From Bifidobacterium castoris (GTDB taxonomy: Bacteria > Actinomycetota > Actinomycetes > Actinomycetales > Bifidobacteriaceae), in assembly GCF_003952025.1 (NCBI RefSeq), contig NZ_QXGI01000001.1:62001-126000 (forward strand): a stretch of DNA of 64,000 nucleotides, in the 5' to 3' direction. Shown here in pieces: positions 53,221 through 62,844 of this stretch (position 1 is its first letter; every line of letters starts with the position of its first letter). Below the pieces are notes generated by a model. The model saw only the letters and a program-made list of their open reading frames with translations. It had not been told where the DNA came from and searched no databases. Both the position numbers and the translations under genes were made by a program.

Positions 53221-54054
53221 TCATCCACGGCGCCGCAGCGCCTCGACGCCTTTGGCGACGCCCCAGAACAGCGTCGACAGCGTCACGATGACGAAGCTCG
53301 GGGGAGCGGGGAACATCGCCGCGAGGACGAGCCCGCCCCAGATCGAGACGAGGCACAACGCCGTCGAGACGACGATCGCGCGCAACGGAGTCGTCGTCAC
53401 CACGGTGGCGGTCGCCGCGGGGGTGACGACAAGCGCGAAGATCAGCAACGTGCCGACGGCGGGGACGGCGATCGTGATGACGCCGGCGAGGACCGCCATG
53501 AACAGCGCGTTCATGACGCCGATCGGCACGCCCTTGGCCTGGGCGACCTGCTCGTCGAGCGAACTGAACAGCAACGGACGGTAGACGATCGCCATCGCGA
53601 CGAGCAGCACGGCGTCGAAGACCGCGAAGCCGATGATCTGGTCGTCGCTGATCGTCAGGATCGAGCCGAAGAGGATCGACTGCAGCTGCTGGGACGCCGA
53701 ACTCGACATGCGCGCGAAGAACAGGCCCAGGCCGGTCGCGAAGGCGAGGACGGTGCCGGTGGCGATCTCACGCTCCGAGGCGCGTTTGCCGAGCGCGGCG
53801 ATGACGAGCGCGCCGGCGAGCGCGAAGCCGCCGAGCCCGACGGCGACCGGCAGTCCGAGCAGCACGGCGCCGGTGGCGCCCGGCAGGCCGATGTGAGCGA
53901 TCGCGTGCGCGGCGAAGGTCGAATGCCGCGCGATGGTGAAATAGCTGACGATGCCGGCCGCCAAGGCGATGCACAGACCGGCGAGGAAGGCGTTGACCAT
54001 GAACGGCGTCGTCAGCGTCGTCGTCCAGGCGGGATCGAAGGTGAAGGTTGTCAT
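53221..54054 (-). CDS. znuB: Metal ABC importer permease (ZnuB/MntB type)
   Basis: It is a 277-residue integral membrane subunit of an ABC-3 family importer for Zn(II) or Mn(II), with about eight hydrophobic segments. Conserved parts are AAHAIAHIGLPGATGAVLLG, which normally reads SHAxLPGVALG, and VPAVGTLLIFALVVTPAATA. Its ATG overlaps the ATPase stop (ATGA). Last gene of the operon. Confidence 0.9.
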   Translation of the reverse strand: MTTFTFDPAWTTTLTTPFMVNAFLAGLCIALAAGIVSYFTIARHSTFAAHAIAHIGLPGATGAVLLGLPVAVGLGGFALAGALVIAALGKRASEREIATGTVLAFATGLGLFFARMSSSASQQLQSILFGSILTISDDQIIGFAVFDAVLLVAMAIVYRPLLFSSLDEQVAQAKGVPIGVMNALFMAVLAGVITIAVPAVGTLLIFALVVTPAATATVVTTTPLRAIVVSTALCLVSIWGGLVLAAMFPAPPSFVIVTLSTLFWGVAKGVEALRRRG

Positions 54055-54947
54055 CGCGTCGCTCCTTGGGCCTGCGACGGGCCCGGCCGGGCGTGCCCGT
54101 GATGATGGAAGCGCGCCACCTCGGCGGCGTCGTGCATGTCGCATCCGCCGGGTTCGGCCATGTTCGGCGTGACGAACATGTCGCCCTGCGGCGTCGTCAC
54201 GACCTGCACCTTCGTGCCGTACAGGTGGGTGAGCAGCTGTGAGTCGAGCACGTCGTTGAGCCGTGCGTAATGCGGATGGCCGTCGAGCAGGTAGACGGCG
54301 CCGGTGAGGATCGGCAGCAGCATGTTGAGGTCGTGGGCGACGATCTGGATCGACATGCCGAGTTCGGCGTTGAGTCTGGACAGGATCTGCACCGTCGTGC
54401 GCTGGCTCGCCAGATCGAGGTTGGCGAGCGGCTCATCGAGCATGAGCAGCTCGGGGTCGCTCACGAGCGCCTGCGCGATCGCGACGCGCTGGCGCAGGCC
54501 CCCGGACAGCTCCGAAAGCCGCAGCTTCGCCTTGTCGGCGATGCCGATGAACTCCATCGCCTCGTGCGCCTTCGCGCGCTGGCGGCGTGTCACCGGATGG
54601 AACCCGAAGCGCGTGCCGGTCAGCCCCAGCAGCACGGACTGCTCTGCGGTGAGGCTCGAATCGATGTCGTTCGTGTAGCTCTGCGGCACGTAGCCGATGC
54701 GCGCGTTGCTCGCGCCGGGGGCGGAGCCGAGCACCCGCATCGTGCCGTGGGAGAGCGGTATCAGTCCGAGTTCCGCCTTCATCAGCGTCGTCTTGCCGGC
54801 GCCGTTGGTGCCGACGATCGCCGTGACGGTGCCCCGCGGGATCGTGAAGGTGCCGTGGCTCCAGATCGTGGTCCCGCCGCGTTTGACGGCGATGTCGTGG
54901 CATTCGACGCTCGGACCCTCGCGCGCCGGCGCGTCAGACTGTTGCAT
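54051..54947 (-). CDS. znuC: Metal ABC importer ATPase (ZnuC type) with a His-rich tail
   Basis: It is a 298-residue nucleotide-binding subunit. It carries Walker A VGTNGAGKTTL, Q-loop IGYVPQSY, signature LSGGLRQRVAIAQAL, Walker B LLMLDEPLANLD and H-loop IVAHDLN. The last 30 residues hold CDMHD and FHHHGH, a likely metal-binding tail that could sense or ferry the substrate (inference). GAAAGGAGCCGC precedes the ATG at 54947. A Fur-family box lies 48 nt upstream, between this gene and the binding-protein gene. Confidence 0.92.
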   Translation of the reverse strand: MQQSDAPAREGPSVECHDIAVKRGGTTIWSHGTFTIPRGTVTAIVGTNGAGKTTLMKAELGLIPLSHGTMRVLGSAPGASNARIGYVPQSYTNDIDSSLTAEQSVLLGLTGTRFGFHPVTRRQRAKAHEAMEFIGIADKAKLRLSELSGGLRQRVAIAQALVSDPELLMLDEPLANLDLASQRTTVQILSRLNAELGMSIQIVAHDLNMLLPILTGAVYLLDGHPHYARLNDVLDSQLLTHLYGTKVQVVTTPQGDMFVTPNMAEPGGCDMHDAAEVARFHHHGHARPGPSQAQGATR

Positions 54948-54994
54948 TGCGGCTCCTTTCCGCCGATGGGACGCGATCAGTATCGCAACCGCTA

Positions 54995-55011
54995 TTGACA
55001 ATGATTCTCAA
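54995..55011. promoter_or_regulatory. Fur-family (Zur-like) operator
   Basis: The 17-mer TTGACAATGATTCTCAA has the 7-1-7 layout TGAnAATnATTnTCA bound by Fur/Zur proteins; only the symmetric pair at positions 4 and 12 of the core does not match. It lies between znuA and znuC, so it would control the ATPase and permease genes. Confidence 0.7.
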
Positions 55012-55036
55012 TAACGGTGGTGCCGCGCCGCCGCGC

Positions 55037-56068
55037 TCAGTCGTCCCCCTCGTTGACGGCGCGGTCCTGTTCGGTGTTGCCGGCGTTCGCGGAGTCCCCG
55101 GATTCGTCGGTCGGGCAGTCCTTCTCCGGGGCCCGGCACGTGTCCATGTCCTGCTCGACGGTGTCGAACAGCGCCTCGATCCAGGCCGTGAGGTCGGCGT
55201 AGTCAGGCGGCATCTGCTCGGTGACGTCGAGCACCGGCGTCTTCGCCTTGCGCGCGATGTCGACGAAGCCCTGCGTCGTCTCGTTCTCCTCCTGCGGGTT
55301 GTTGACGAGCAGCCGCACGCCGTCGTCGCCGAGCAGCTCGCGCATGTCGCGCACGTCGGCCGCGGTCGGTTCCGACTCGGACGCCGTCGCGCGCGCGTAG
55401 CCGGACGGTGTCTTGTCCTCGAATCCCATGTCGTTCATCAGGTAATAGGCGACCGATTCGGTAGCCGCGTAGGTGAGGTCGTCATGTTCCTTGCCGAAGG
55501 CCTCGATGCGCTTCTCGAGCGCGTCCTCCTTCTTCTTCCACGCCGCGAGGTTGGCGTCGAAGGACTCCGCGTCCTTCGCGCGCAGCCTGGCGAAGGCGTC
55601 CTTGAGCGCGTCGGCCATCGCGTAGCGTGCGTCGCGGGAGAACCACAGATGAGGGTTGTCGCCGTCCATCGCGCCGACGATGTCGGCGGCGGACACGAGC
55701 GTCGCCGTCGACGGCAGGTTCTTGCTCGCCCATGCGTCGTAACCGGCGCCGTTGACGATGACGACGTCGGCGTCGTGCAGCGTCTTGATGTCCTTGGCGG
55801 TGGGCTCGAAGTCGTGGGCGTCCGCCGTCGTCGACGACAGGATCGACGTGACCTTCGCGTCGCCGCCGCCGATCTGCGCGGCGAGCGAGCCCCACTGGTT
55901 GAGCGAGGAGACGACGGTGATCGGTCCGCTCGAGGCCGTGTCGGAGGCGGATGGGGAGGCGCCGTCGGCGCCGATGCGGTCGCAGCCTGCGAGCGTGGCC
56001 GCGAGCGCGAGCGCGGCGACGGCCGCGACCGCCGCCCGCAGACGATGTGACGAGGTTCGTATGCCCAT
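55037..56068 (-). CDS. znuA: Metal-binding lipoprotein of the ABC importer (ZnuA/TroA type)
   Basis: It is a 343-residue cluster A-I binding protein. The signal peptide ends in the lipobox LAATLAGC (C29). Expected ligands H85 ([11 protein letters not shown]) and H140 ([10 protein letters not shown]) are present. The third, normally His in a THxAxxY segment, is Glu204 ([10 protein letters not shown]), and [16 protein letters not shown] follows in the C lobe. The His-to-Glu change shifts preference toward Mn or another geometry, so the metal is uncertain. The acidic tail has two cysteines. AAAGGAGCC precedes the ATG. Upstream, no Fur-type box is visible, only a 14-bp palindrome. Confidence 0.9.
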   Translation of the reverse strand: MGIRTSSHRLRAAVAAVAALALAATLAGCDRIGADGASPSASDTASSGPITVVSSLNQWGSLAAQIGGGDAKVTSILSSTTADAHDFEPTAKDIKTLHDADVVIVNGAGYDAWASKNLPSTATLVSAADIVGAMDGDNPHLWFSRDARYAMADALKDAFARLRAKDAESFDANLAAWKKKEDALEKRIEAFGKEHDDLTYAATESVAYYLMNDMGFEDKTPSGYARATASESEPTAADVRDMRELLGDDGVRLLVNNPQEENETTQGFVDIARKAKTPVLDVTEQMPPDYADLTAWIEALFDTVEQDMDTCRAPEKDCPTDESGDSANAGNTEQDRAVNEGDD

Positions 56069-56145
56069 GAGCAGTGGCTCCTTTGCGTAAGACCGGGGTC
56101 GCGGCACGCGTGCGGCCGCATCCCCCGGCGCGCGTTGGCGCGCCG

Positions 56146-56159
56146 GTATCGTACGATAC
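56146..56159. promoter_or_regulatory. 14-bp palindrome between znuA and folD
   Basis: GTATCGTACGATAC is a perfect palindrome in the divergent promoter region. It contains TACGAT, a -10 candidate for folD, so it may be an operator for either gene. Confidence 0.4.
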
Positions 56160-56200
56160 GGCAAGGCACATCGTCCCACGGCAACGAAGGGGGTTTCCTC

Positions 56201-57091
56201 ATGGCAATGATACTCGACGGCAAGGCGGTCGCCGCCCAGGTGAAGGAGGATTTGGCACAGCGCGTACGAGCGTTGCGTGCACGCGGCGTCACGCCCGGTC
56301 TCGGCACCGTGCTCGTCGGCGACGACCCCGGTTCGCTCAAATACGTCGCCGGCAAGCACCGCGACTGCCAGGAGGTGGGCATCGCGTCGATCCGCCGCGA
56401 ACTGCCCGCGGAGGCGAGCCAGGAGGAGCTGCTCGACGTCATCACCGAGCTCAACGCCGATCCGGCGTGCACCGGCTACATCGTGCAGCTGCCGCTTCCC
56501 GAGGGCATCGACCAGAACGCCGTCATCGACGCGATCGACCCGGCGAAGGACGCCGACGGCATGCATCCGTACAACCTCGGCGAGCTCGTGCTGCATACGC
56601 GCGGCGCGCTGACGACGCCGCTGCCGTGCACGCCGAACGGCGTGCTCACGCTGCTGCGGCACTACGGCATCGACCTCGACGGCCGCCAGGTGTGCGTGCT
56701 CGGACGCGGCATCACGATCGGCAGGACGATCGGGCTCATGCTCACGCGCGCCGACGTGAACGCGACGGTCACGCTGTGCCACACGGGGACGAAGGACGTC
56801 GCCGCACACCTGCGCGAGGCCGACGTCGTCATCGCGGCCGTCGGGCGCGCCGGATTCGTGCGTCCGGAGGACGTCAAGCCGGGCGCTGTGCTCGTCGACG
56901 TCGGCGTCTCGCGGCTGCCCGACGCCGAGGGGCGCCTGCGCGTCCACGGCGACGTGGACCACGGCTGCTACGCGGCCGCCGGCGCCTACACGCCCAATCC
57001 GGGCGGCGTCGGTCCGATGACGCGCGCGATGCTGCTGCGCAACGTCGTCGAGATGGCCGAGCGCGCGGTCGGCGTCGGCTCCGCGGAATAA
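56201..57091 (+). CDS. folD: Bifunctional methylene-THF dehydrogenase/cyclohydrolase FolD
   Basis: It interconverts 5,10-methylene- and 10-formyl-tetrahydrofolate. The 296-residue protein has the catalytic lysine K52 ([12 protein letters not shown]), the [14 protein letters not shown] substrate region, the dinucleotide-binding [16 protein letters not shown] and the C-terminal [14 protein letters not shown] signature. The AAGGGGG ribosome site is 7 nt upstream. No terminator is seen after it, only a 177-nt gap before rpsA. Confidence 0.97.
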   Translation: MAMILDGKAVAAQVKEDLAQRVRALRARGVTPGLGTVLVGDDPGSLKYVAGKHRDCQEVGIASIRRELPAEASQEELLDVITELNADPACTGYIVQLPLPEGIDQNAVIDAIDPAKDADGMHPYNLGELVLHTRGALTTPLPCTPNGVLTLLRHYGIDLDGRQVCVLGRGITIGRTIGLMLTRADVNATVTLCHTGTKDVAAHLREADVVIAAVGRAGFVRPEDVKPGAVLVDVGVSRLPDAEGRLRVHGDVDHGCYAAAGAYTPNPGGVGPMTRAMLLRNVVEMAERAVGVGSAE

Positions 57092-57267
57092 CGGAACGGC
57101 GCCGGCTGTTGGGGAAGGCGGAGGGAGACGACACGCCCGAAATGCTGCATGTGGTTTTGGGCATGGCTCACGATAGTCTTGTCCAATGGCCGCACGCGCG
57201 CGTGAGCGCCGCAGCTGATAACTGAAGAACGATATTATCCATCCACTATTTTGTAAGAACCACATTA

Positions 57268-58749
57268 ATGGCAGAAAACAATAAGGAAGTCGAAAAGGTC
57301 GCCATCAACGATATCGGCACCGTCGATGACTTCATCAAGGCAGTCGATTCCACCATCAAGAACTTCGACGATGGTGATCTGGTTGAGGGCACGGTCGTCA
57401 AGGTCGACCACGACGAGGTCCTCCTGGACATCGGCTACAAGACCGAGGGTGTGATCCCCTCCCGCGAGCTTTCCATCAAGAAGGACGTCGATCCGGATGA
57501 GGTCGTCAAGGTCGGCGACACCATCGAGGCCCTTGTCGTCACCAAGGAGGACAAGGAAGGACGTCTGATCCTGTCGAAGAAGCGTGCGCAGTACGAGCGC
57601 GCTTGGGGCGACATCGAGAAGATCAAGGAAGACGACGGCGTCGTCGAGGGCACCGTCATCGAAGCCGTCAAGGGCGGCCTCATCGTGGACATCGGTCTGC
57701 GTGGCTTCCTGCCGGCGTCGCTCGTCGAGATGCGCCGCGTGCGCGACCTCTCGCCGTACATCGGCCAGAAGATCAAGGCGAAGATCCTCGAGCTCGACAA
57801 GAACCGCAACAACGTGGTCCTGTCGCGCCGCCAGTACCTCGAGGAGACCCAGTCCGAAGTGCGCGAGACCTTCCTCTCGCAGCTCAAGAAGGGCCAGATC
57901 CGCGAAGGCGTCGTCTCGTCGATCGTCAACTTCGGCGCGTTCGTCGACCTCGGCGGCGTCGACGGCCTCATCCACGTCTCCGAGCTCTCCTGGAAGCACA
58001 TCGACCACCCGTCCGAGGTCGTCAAGGTCGGCGACAAGGTCACCGTCGAGGTGCTCGACGTCGATCTCGACCGCGAGCGCATCTCGCTGTCGCTCAAGGC
58101 GACGCAGGAGGATCCGTGGCAGCGCTTCGCCCGCACCCACGTGCCGGGCCAGATCGTGCGCGGCAAGGTCACGAAGATCGTCCAGTTCGGCGTCTTCATC
58201 TCCGTCGAGGACGGCATCGAGGGCCTCGTGCACATCTCGGAGCTCGCGAACCGCCACGTCGAGAACCCGGAGACCGTCGTCAAGCCGGGCGAGGAGGTCT
58301 TCGTCAAGGTCATCGACGTCGATCTCGACCGTCGTCGCATCTCGCTGTCGCTCAAGCAGGCCAACGACTCCGTCGACCCGGCCTCCGAGGACTTCGACCC
58401 GGCGCTCTACGGCATGCCGGCCGAGTACGACGAGGAGGGCAACTACAAGTATCCGGAAGGCTTCGACCCGAACACCAACGAGTGGATCGCCGGATACGAG
58501 AAGCAGCGCGAGGAATGGGAATCCCAGTACGCCGCCGCCCACGACCTGTGGGAGCAGCACAAGGAGTTCGTCGCCAAGGAGCTCGAGAACGCCGAGGCGT
58601 CCGCCGCCGAGGACGGCCAGAACGCGCCGAAGGAAGAGAAGGTCGAGGAGATCTCGAACTACTCCTCCGATTCCGAGTCTAACGGCACCCTCGCCGATTC
58701 CGATCAGCTCGCCGCCCTGCGTGAGCAGCTGCTGAACGAGAAGAAGTGA
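57268..58749 (+). CDS. rpsA: 30S ribosomal protein S1
   Basis: It binds mRNA on the small ribosomal subunit. It has 493 residues with four S1 repeats (about 36-105, 123-190, 209-278, 295-365), each with the expected G-F/V-D core such as NFGAFVDLGGVDGLIHVSELSW. An acidic C-terminal region of about 125 residues follows. Its codon use is more even and its upstream region (57220-57267) much more AT rich than neighbours, as for highly expressed genes. TATTAT at 57233-57238 is a candidate -10. No strong Shine-Dalgarno is present, which fits S1 autoregulation. Confidence 0.97.
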   Translation: MAENNKEVEKVAINDIGTVDDFIKAVDSTIKNFDDGDLVEGTVVKVDHDEVLLDIGYKTEGVIPSRELSIKKDVDPDEVVKVGDTIEALVVTKEDKEGRLILSKKRAQYERAWGDIEKIKEDDGVVEGTVIEAVKGGLIVDIGLRGFLPASLVEMRRVRDLSPYIGQKIKAKILELDKNRNNVVLSRRQYLEETQSEVRETFLSQLKKGQIREGVVSSIVNFGAFVDLGGVDGLIHVSELSWKHIDHPSEVVKVGDKVTVEVLDVDLDRERISLSLKATQEDPWQRFARTHVPGQIVRGKVTKIVQFGVFISVEDGIEGLVHISELANRHVENPETVVKPGEEVFVKVIDVDLDRRRISLSLKQANDSVDPASEDFDPALYGMPAEYDEEGNYKYPEGFDPNTNEWIAGYEKQREEWESQYAAAHDLWEQHKEFVAKELENAEASAAEDGQNAPKEEKVEEISNYSSDSESNGTLADSDQLAALREQLLNEKK

Positions 58750-58774
58750 GCCGCTGAAGCCCAAGGCTTCCCTC

Positions 58775-58810
58775 AGGCGCCGTGCGCATGTTCGCGCACG
58801 GCGCCTTTTC
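58775..58810 (+). terminator. Terminator of rpsA
   Basis: A 13-bp perfect stem (58775-58787 with 58794-58806), 6-nt loop, then TTTTC, 26 nt after the stop. Confidence 0.9.
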
Positions 58811-58842
58811 TCGTCTCCGGCGGACGCGCGGGGCGCCATGGG

Positions 58843-58872
58843 TTGACACGGCGTGGCGGCCGCGCCTACGAT
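58843..58872 (+). promoter_or_regulatory. Promoter of coaE-uvrB
   Basis: TTGACA (58843-58848), 18-nt spacer and TACGAT (58867-58872), about 37 nt upstream of the coaE ATG. Confidence 0.7.
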
Positions 58873-58908
58873 GTGGACGTCGATGATCGGACGAGGGGAG
58901 GGACGGGC

Positions 58909-59547
58909 ATGCAGGGGAAACGACGGCGTCTCGTGCGCGTCGGGCTGACCGGCGGCATCGCCGCGGGCAAAAGCACCGTCGCGGCGCGCATGGCCGCGGA
59001 CGGCGCCGACGTCATCGATTATGACTTCCTCGCGCATATCCTGCAGGAACCATGCTCACCGGTCATCGCCCCGATCGCCGAGGCCTTCGGGGATGACGTC
59101 TTGGATGCGCGCGGCGGCATCGACAGAAAGGCGCTGGCGGACCGTGTGTTCGGCGCGGATGCGCCCAAGGGGGCGCTCGAAACGCTCAACGGCATCATGC
59201 ATCCGAACGTCTACGAGCTCGCGCGCAACCGCGAACGGAGCATTCTCTCGCGGGGCGCCTGCCATGTCGTCGTCCATGACATCCCACTGCTGGGCGAGGT
59301 CATGGAGACGATCCCCTTCGTGTTCGACGTCGTGGTCTGCGTCGTGGCGCCCGAGGACGAGCGCGTGCGCCGGCTCGTCGCCACGCGCGGCATGACGCCG
59401 GAGCAGGCGCGTGTGCGCGTCGAGGAACAGGGGAGTGACGCGGCGCGGCTGCGGTACGCCGATGTAGTCATCGACGCGGCGCAGCCGATAGAACAGATGT
59501 TCGATTATGTTGATAACCTCGTCGAGACATGGTTCGACGAGGAGTAA
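58909..59547 (+). CDS. coaE: Dephospho-CoA kinase
   Basis: It performs the last step of CoA synthesis. The 212-residue protein has the P-loop [12 protein letters not shown] (about 12-23), VIDYDFLAH (substrate Asp), a lid with [11 protein letters not shown], and [11 protein letters not shown]. The start at 58909 follows GGGGAGGGACGGGC; the longer frame would begin inside the -35 box. Unlike the mycobacterial protein it lacks a C-terminal UPF0157 domain. Eight nt separate it from uvrB, so they are co-transcribed. RpsA-coaE-uvrB order is conserved in actinobacteria. Confidence 0.95.
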   Translation: MQGKRRRLVRVGLTGGIAAGKSTVAARMAADGADVIDYDFLAHILQEPCSPVIAPIAEAFGDDVLDARGGIDRKALADRVFGADAPKGALETLNGIMHPNVYELARNRERSILSRGACHVVVHDIPLLGEVMETIPFVFDVVVCVVAPEDERVRRLVATRGMTPEQARVRVEEQGSDAARLRYADVVIDAAQPIEQMFDYVDNLVETWFDEE

Positions 59548-59555
59548 GGATCGCG

Positions 59556-61667
59556 ATGGGATTCAACATCGAACGCACGAACAAGCCGTTCGTCGTCAAG
59601 TCGCAGTACAAGCCGTCCGGCGACCAGCCGCAGGCGATCGACGAACTCGCCGTGCGCATCGAGAACGGCGAGAACGACGTCGTGCTCATGGGCGCGACCG
59701 GTACCGGCAAGACGGCGACGACGGCGTGGCTCATCGAACGGCTGCAGAGGCCGACGCTCATCATCGAGCCGAACAAGACGCTCGCCGCGCAGCTGTGCGC
59801 CGAGTTCCGCGAGCTCATGCCCGACAACGCCGTGAGCTACTTCGTCTCGTACTACGACTACTACCAGCCCGAGGCGTACATCCCGCAGACCGACACGTAC
59901 ATCGAGAAGGACTCGAACATCAACGACGACGTCGAGCGTCTGCGTCATGCGGCGACGGCGAACCTGCTCACGCGCCGCGACTGCGTCGTCATCGCGACCG
60001 TCTCGTGCATCTACGGCCTGGGCACGCCCGAGGAGTACGCGGGCCGCATGCTGTTCCTCAAACGCGGCCAGCAGATCGACCGCGACCGGCTGCTGCGGCT
60101 GTTCGTGGACATGCAGTACAAGCGCAACGACATCGCGTTCACGCGCGGCACCTTCCGCGTGCGCGGCGACACCGTCGAGATCATCCCGGTCTACGAGGAG
60201 CTCGCCGTGCGCATCGAGTTCTTCGGCGACGAGATCGACCGCATTTCGATGCTCCATCCACTCACCGGCGACGTCATCGGCGAGCAGGACGAGGTGCACA
60301 TCTTCCCGGCCTCCCATTACGTCGCGGGCCCCGAACGCATGGAGAAGGCGATCGGGTCGATCCAGCACGAACTCGACGAGCGCGTCGCCGAACTGCGCAG
60401 GCAGGGCAAGGAACTCGAGGCGCAGCGCCTGTCGATGCGCACGACCTACGATCTGGAGATGCTCTCGCAGGTGGGCGTGTGCTCCGGCGTCGAGAACTAC
60501 TCGCGCCATTTCGACGGACGCACGCCCGGCACGCCGCCGCACACGCTGCTCGACTTCTTCCCCGACGACTTCCTGCTCGTCATCGACGAATCCCATGTGA
60601 CGGTGCCGCAGATCGGCGCGATGTACGAGGGCGACGCGAGCCGCAAGCGCACGCTCGTCGAACACGGCTTCCGCCTGCCGTCGGCGATGGACAACCGGCC
60701 GCTCAAATGGCCCGAGTTCCTCGAACGCGTCGGGCAGACCGTCTATCTGTCGGCGACGCCCGGCGACTACGAGCTCGGCCTGTCCGACGGCGTCGTCGAG
60801 CAGATCATCCGCCCGACCGGCCTCGTCGACCCGAAGGTCGAGGTGCGTCCCGTCGACGGCCAGATCGACGACCTGCTCGCCGAGATCAAGGAACGGGTGG
60901 CCAGGAACGAGCGCGCGCTCGTGACGACATTGACGAAGAAGATGGCCGAGGACCTCACCGACTATCTGCTCGAACGCGGCATCAAGGTCGAGTACCTGCA
61001 TTCGGACGTCGACACGCTGCGCCGCGTCGAGCTGCTGCGCGAACTGCGCGAGGGCAGGATCGACGTCATCGTCGGCATCAACCTGCTGCGCGAGGGCCTC
61101 GACCTGCCCGAGGTCTCGCTCGTCGCGATCCTCGACGCGGACAAGGAGGGGTTCCTGCGCTCCTACCGTTCGCTCATCCAGACGATCGGCCGCGCGGCGC
61201 GCAACGTCTCCGGCACCGTCATCATGTACGCGGACGACATGACGGCGGCGATGAGCCGGGCGATAGGGGAGACCGAACGCCGCCGCGAGATCCAGATCGC
61301 CTACAACGAGGAGCACGGCATCGACCCCAAGCCGCTCATCAAGAAGATCAGCGACGTCAACGACATGCTCGCCAAGGAGGATGTGGACACGCAGACGCTG
61401 CTCGAAGGCGGCTACCGCAACGCGGGCAAGGCCGGCAACACCCATCTGGGCGTCCCCTCGCTCGACCCGCGTCAGGCCGACCGCAGGCACGAGGAGATCC
61501 TCAAGGCCGGCCTGCCGGCGCAGGACCTCGCCGACCTCATCCGCCAGCTGTCCGACCAGATGCACACGGCGGCCGAGCAGCTGCAGTTCGAACTCGCCGC
61601 GAGGCTGCGCGACGAGATCCGCGACCTGAAGAAGGAGCTGCGCGCGATGACCGAGGCCAAGCGCTGA
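59556..61667 (+). CDS. uvrB: Excinuclease ABC subunit UvrB
   Basis: It is the damage-verification helicase of nucleotide excision repair. It has 703 residues with Walker [13 protein letters not shown], the strand-inserting beta-hairpin ([18 protein letters not shown]), the DESHVTVPQ Walker B, helicase motifs IIGRAARN-like ([11 protein letters not shown]) and a C-terminal UVR domain ([20 protein letters not shown]) that contacts UvrC. The GGAGTAAGGA site lies just upstream. Mfd at 19242 feeds the same pathway. Confidence 0.98.
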   Translation: MGFNIERTNKPFVVKSQYKPSGDQPQAIDELAVRIENGENDVVLMGATGTGKTATTAWLIERLQRPTLIIEPNKTLAAQLCAEFRELMPDNAVSYFVSYYDYYQPEAYIPQTDTYIEKDSNINDDVERLRHAATANLLTRRDCVVIATVSCIYGLGTPEEYAGRMLFLKRGQQIDRDRLLRLFVDMQYKRNDIAFTRGTFRVRGDTVEIIPVYEELAVRIEFFGDEIDRISMLHPLTGDVIGEQDEVHIFPASHYVAGPERMEKAIGSIQHELDERVAELRRQGKELEAQRLSMRTTYDLEMLSQVGVCSGVENYSRHFDGRTPGTPPHTLLDFFPDDFLLVIDESHVTVPQIGAMYEGDASRKRTLVEHGFRLPSAMDNRPLKWPEFLERVGQTVYLSATPGDYELGLSDGVVEQIIRPTGLVDPKVEVRPVDGQIDDLLAEIKERVARNERALVTTLTKKMAEDLTDYLLERGIKVEYLHSDVDTLRRVELLRELREGRIDVIVGINLLREGLDLPEVSLVAILDADKEGFLRSYRSLIQTIGRAARNVSGTVIMYADDMTAAMSRAIGETERRREIQIAYNEEHGIDPKPLIKKISDVNDMLAKEDVDTQTLLEGGYRNAGKAGNTHLGVPSLDPRQADRRHEEILKAGLPAQDLADLIRQLSDQMHTAAEQLQFELAARLRDEIRDLKKELRAMTEAKR

Positions 61668-61674
61668 GCCGTGT

Positions 61675-61696
61675 CCGCGTCCGGCGCCGGACGCGG
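61675..61696 (+). other. 22-nt palindrome between uvrB and terC
   Basis: Perfect GC-rich palindrome 8 nt after the uvrB stop, without a T run; it may mark the uvrB mRNA end. Confidence 0.5.
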
Positions 61697-61734
61697 GCGG
61701 GCGGCGTCGCCGACGCTCCGTAAGCTGGGTGGCT

Positions 61735-62721
61735 ATGGCAGAAACACCCGTCTCCTTCATGATCGGCACGTACGTCGTGCTCGCCGCCTTCTTCATCGTC
61801 GACCTGTTCGTCCTGGGACGCCGCCCTCATGTGCCCTCGACGAAGGAATGCGTGCGGCACATCGCGTTCTTCGTCGCGATGGCGCTCGTCTTCGGCGCCC
61901 TCATCTGGTGGGTCGCCGGATCCAGGCCGGCGATCGAGTTCTACTCGGGCTGGCTCACCGAATACTCGCTGAGCATCGACAACCTCTTCGTGTTCGTCAT
62001 CATCATGTCGAACTTCGCGGTGCCCAAGCAGCTGCAGAAGTTCGTGCTGTCCGTCGGCATCACGATCGCGCTCGTGCTGCGCGGCCTGTTCATCCTAGTC
62101 GGCGCCGCGCTCGTGCAGCGCTTCACATGGGTGTTCTTCATCTTCGGCGCGTTCCTGATCTACACGGCCGTCAAGGTCGCCCGCGGCGAGGACGACGACG
62201 AGGAGTTCCATGAGAACGCGCTCATCCGCATGCTGCGCAGGGTCAGCCACATCACCAACGAATACGACGGCGAGCGGCTGCGCGTCACGAAGGACGGCGT
62301 GAAATACTGGACGCCGATGCTGTTCGTGTTCCTGACCATCGGCACGACCGACGTCATGTTCGCCTTCGATTCGATCCCGGCGATCTTCGGCCTGACGAAG
62401 GACCCGTTCATCGTCTTCACGTCGAACGTCTTCGCGCTGCTGGGCCTGCAGCAGCTGTACTTCCTGCTTGGCGCGCTGCTCGACAGGCTCGTCTACCTGC
62501 CGGTCGGCCTGTCGGTCGTCCTCGGCTTCATCGGCGTCAAGCTCATCCTCGAGGCGCTGCACGGCAACGCGCTGCCGTTCATCAACCACGGGCGGCCGCT
62601 GACGATGGTGCCCGAAGTGCCGACATGGATGTCGCTCGCCGTCATCGTGCTCGCGATCGGGCTGTCGGCGCTGTTCAGCGTGCTCAAGATGCGCAGCCTC
62701 GCCAGGCGGAGGGGACGCTGA
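61735..62721 (+). CDS. TerC family integral membrane protein
   Basis: It is a 328-residue membrane protein of a family linked to manganese export or metal loading of secreted proteins. About nine hydrophobic segments are visible. The two conserved acidic membrane motifs are YSLSIDNLFVFVIIMSNF and IGTTDVMFAFDSIPAIFG, with a charged loop (GEDDDEEFHENAL) between them. TAAGCT lies 8 nt before the ATG with no ribosome site, predicting a leaderless mRNA. Its stop codon overlaps a weak 6-bp hairpin (62719-62737). Confidence 0.93.
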   Translation: MAETPVSFMIGTYVVLAAFFIVDLFVLGRRPHVPSTKECVRHIAFFVAMALVFGALIWWVAGSRPAIEFYSGWLTEYSLSIDNLFVFVIIMSNFAVPKQLQKFVLSVGITIALVLRGLFILVGAALVQRFTWVFFIFGAFLIYTAVKVARGEDDDEEFHENALIRMLRRVSHITNEYDGERLRVTKDGVKYWTPMLFVFLTIGTTDVMFAFDSIPAIFGLTKDPFIVFTSNVFALLGLQQLYFLLGALLDRLVYLPVGLSVVLGFIGVKLILEALHGNALPFINHGRPLTMVPEVPTWMSLAVIVLAIGLSALFSVLKMRSLARRRGR

Positions 62722-62844
62722 GCGGTGTTATCGCTCACAAGAAAAATCGTCCCCCAGCGCAACACGCGGCGCCGGGTGTTGTAAGCTTGTACCGGCGTTC
62801 GGGCTTCGTCCCGAAAAGTAATCACAAAGAATAGGTAGGCATCC

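Noticed and set aside
57092-57267. Small gene or riboswitch between folD and rpsA
   Set aside because: No aptamer landmarks and no convincing short frame with a ribosome site; only an AT-rich promoter-like region near rpsA.
59505-61796. Long open frame antisense to uvrB (and similar ones antisense to UPF0182, mfd and rpsA)
   Set aside because: High GC at third positions opens antisense frames. The sense proteins are complete known families and the antisense products are low-complexity Arg/Asp/Ala sequences without motifs.
62719-62737. Terminator of terC
   Set aside because: Only a 6-bp stem overlapping the stop codon and no T run; too weak to list as a terminator.
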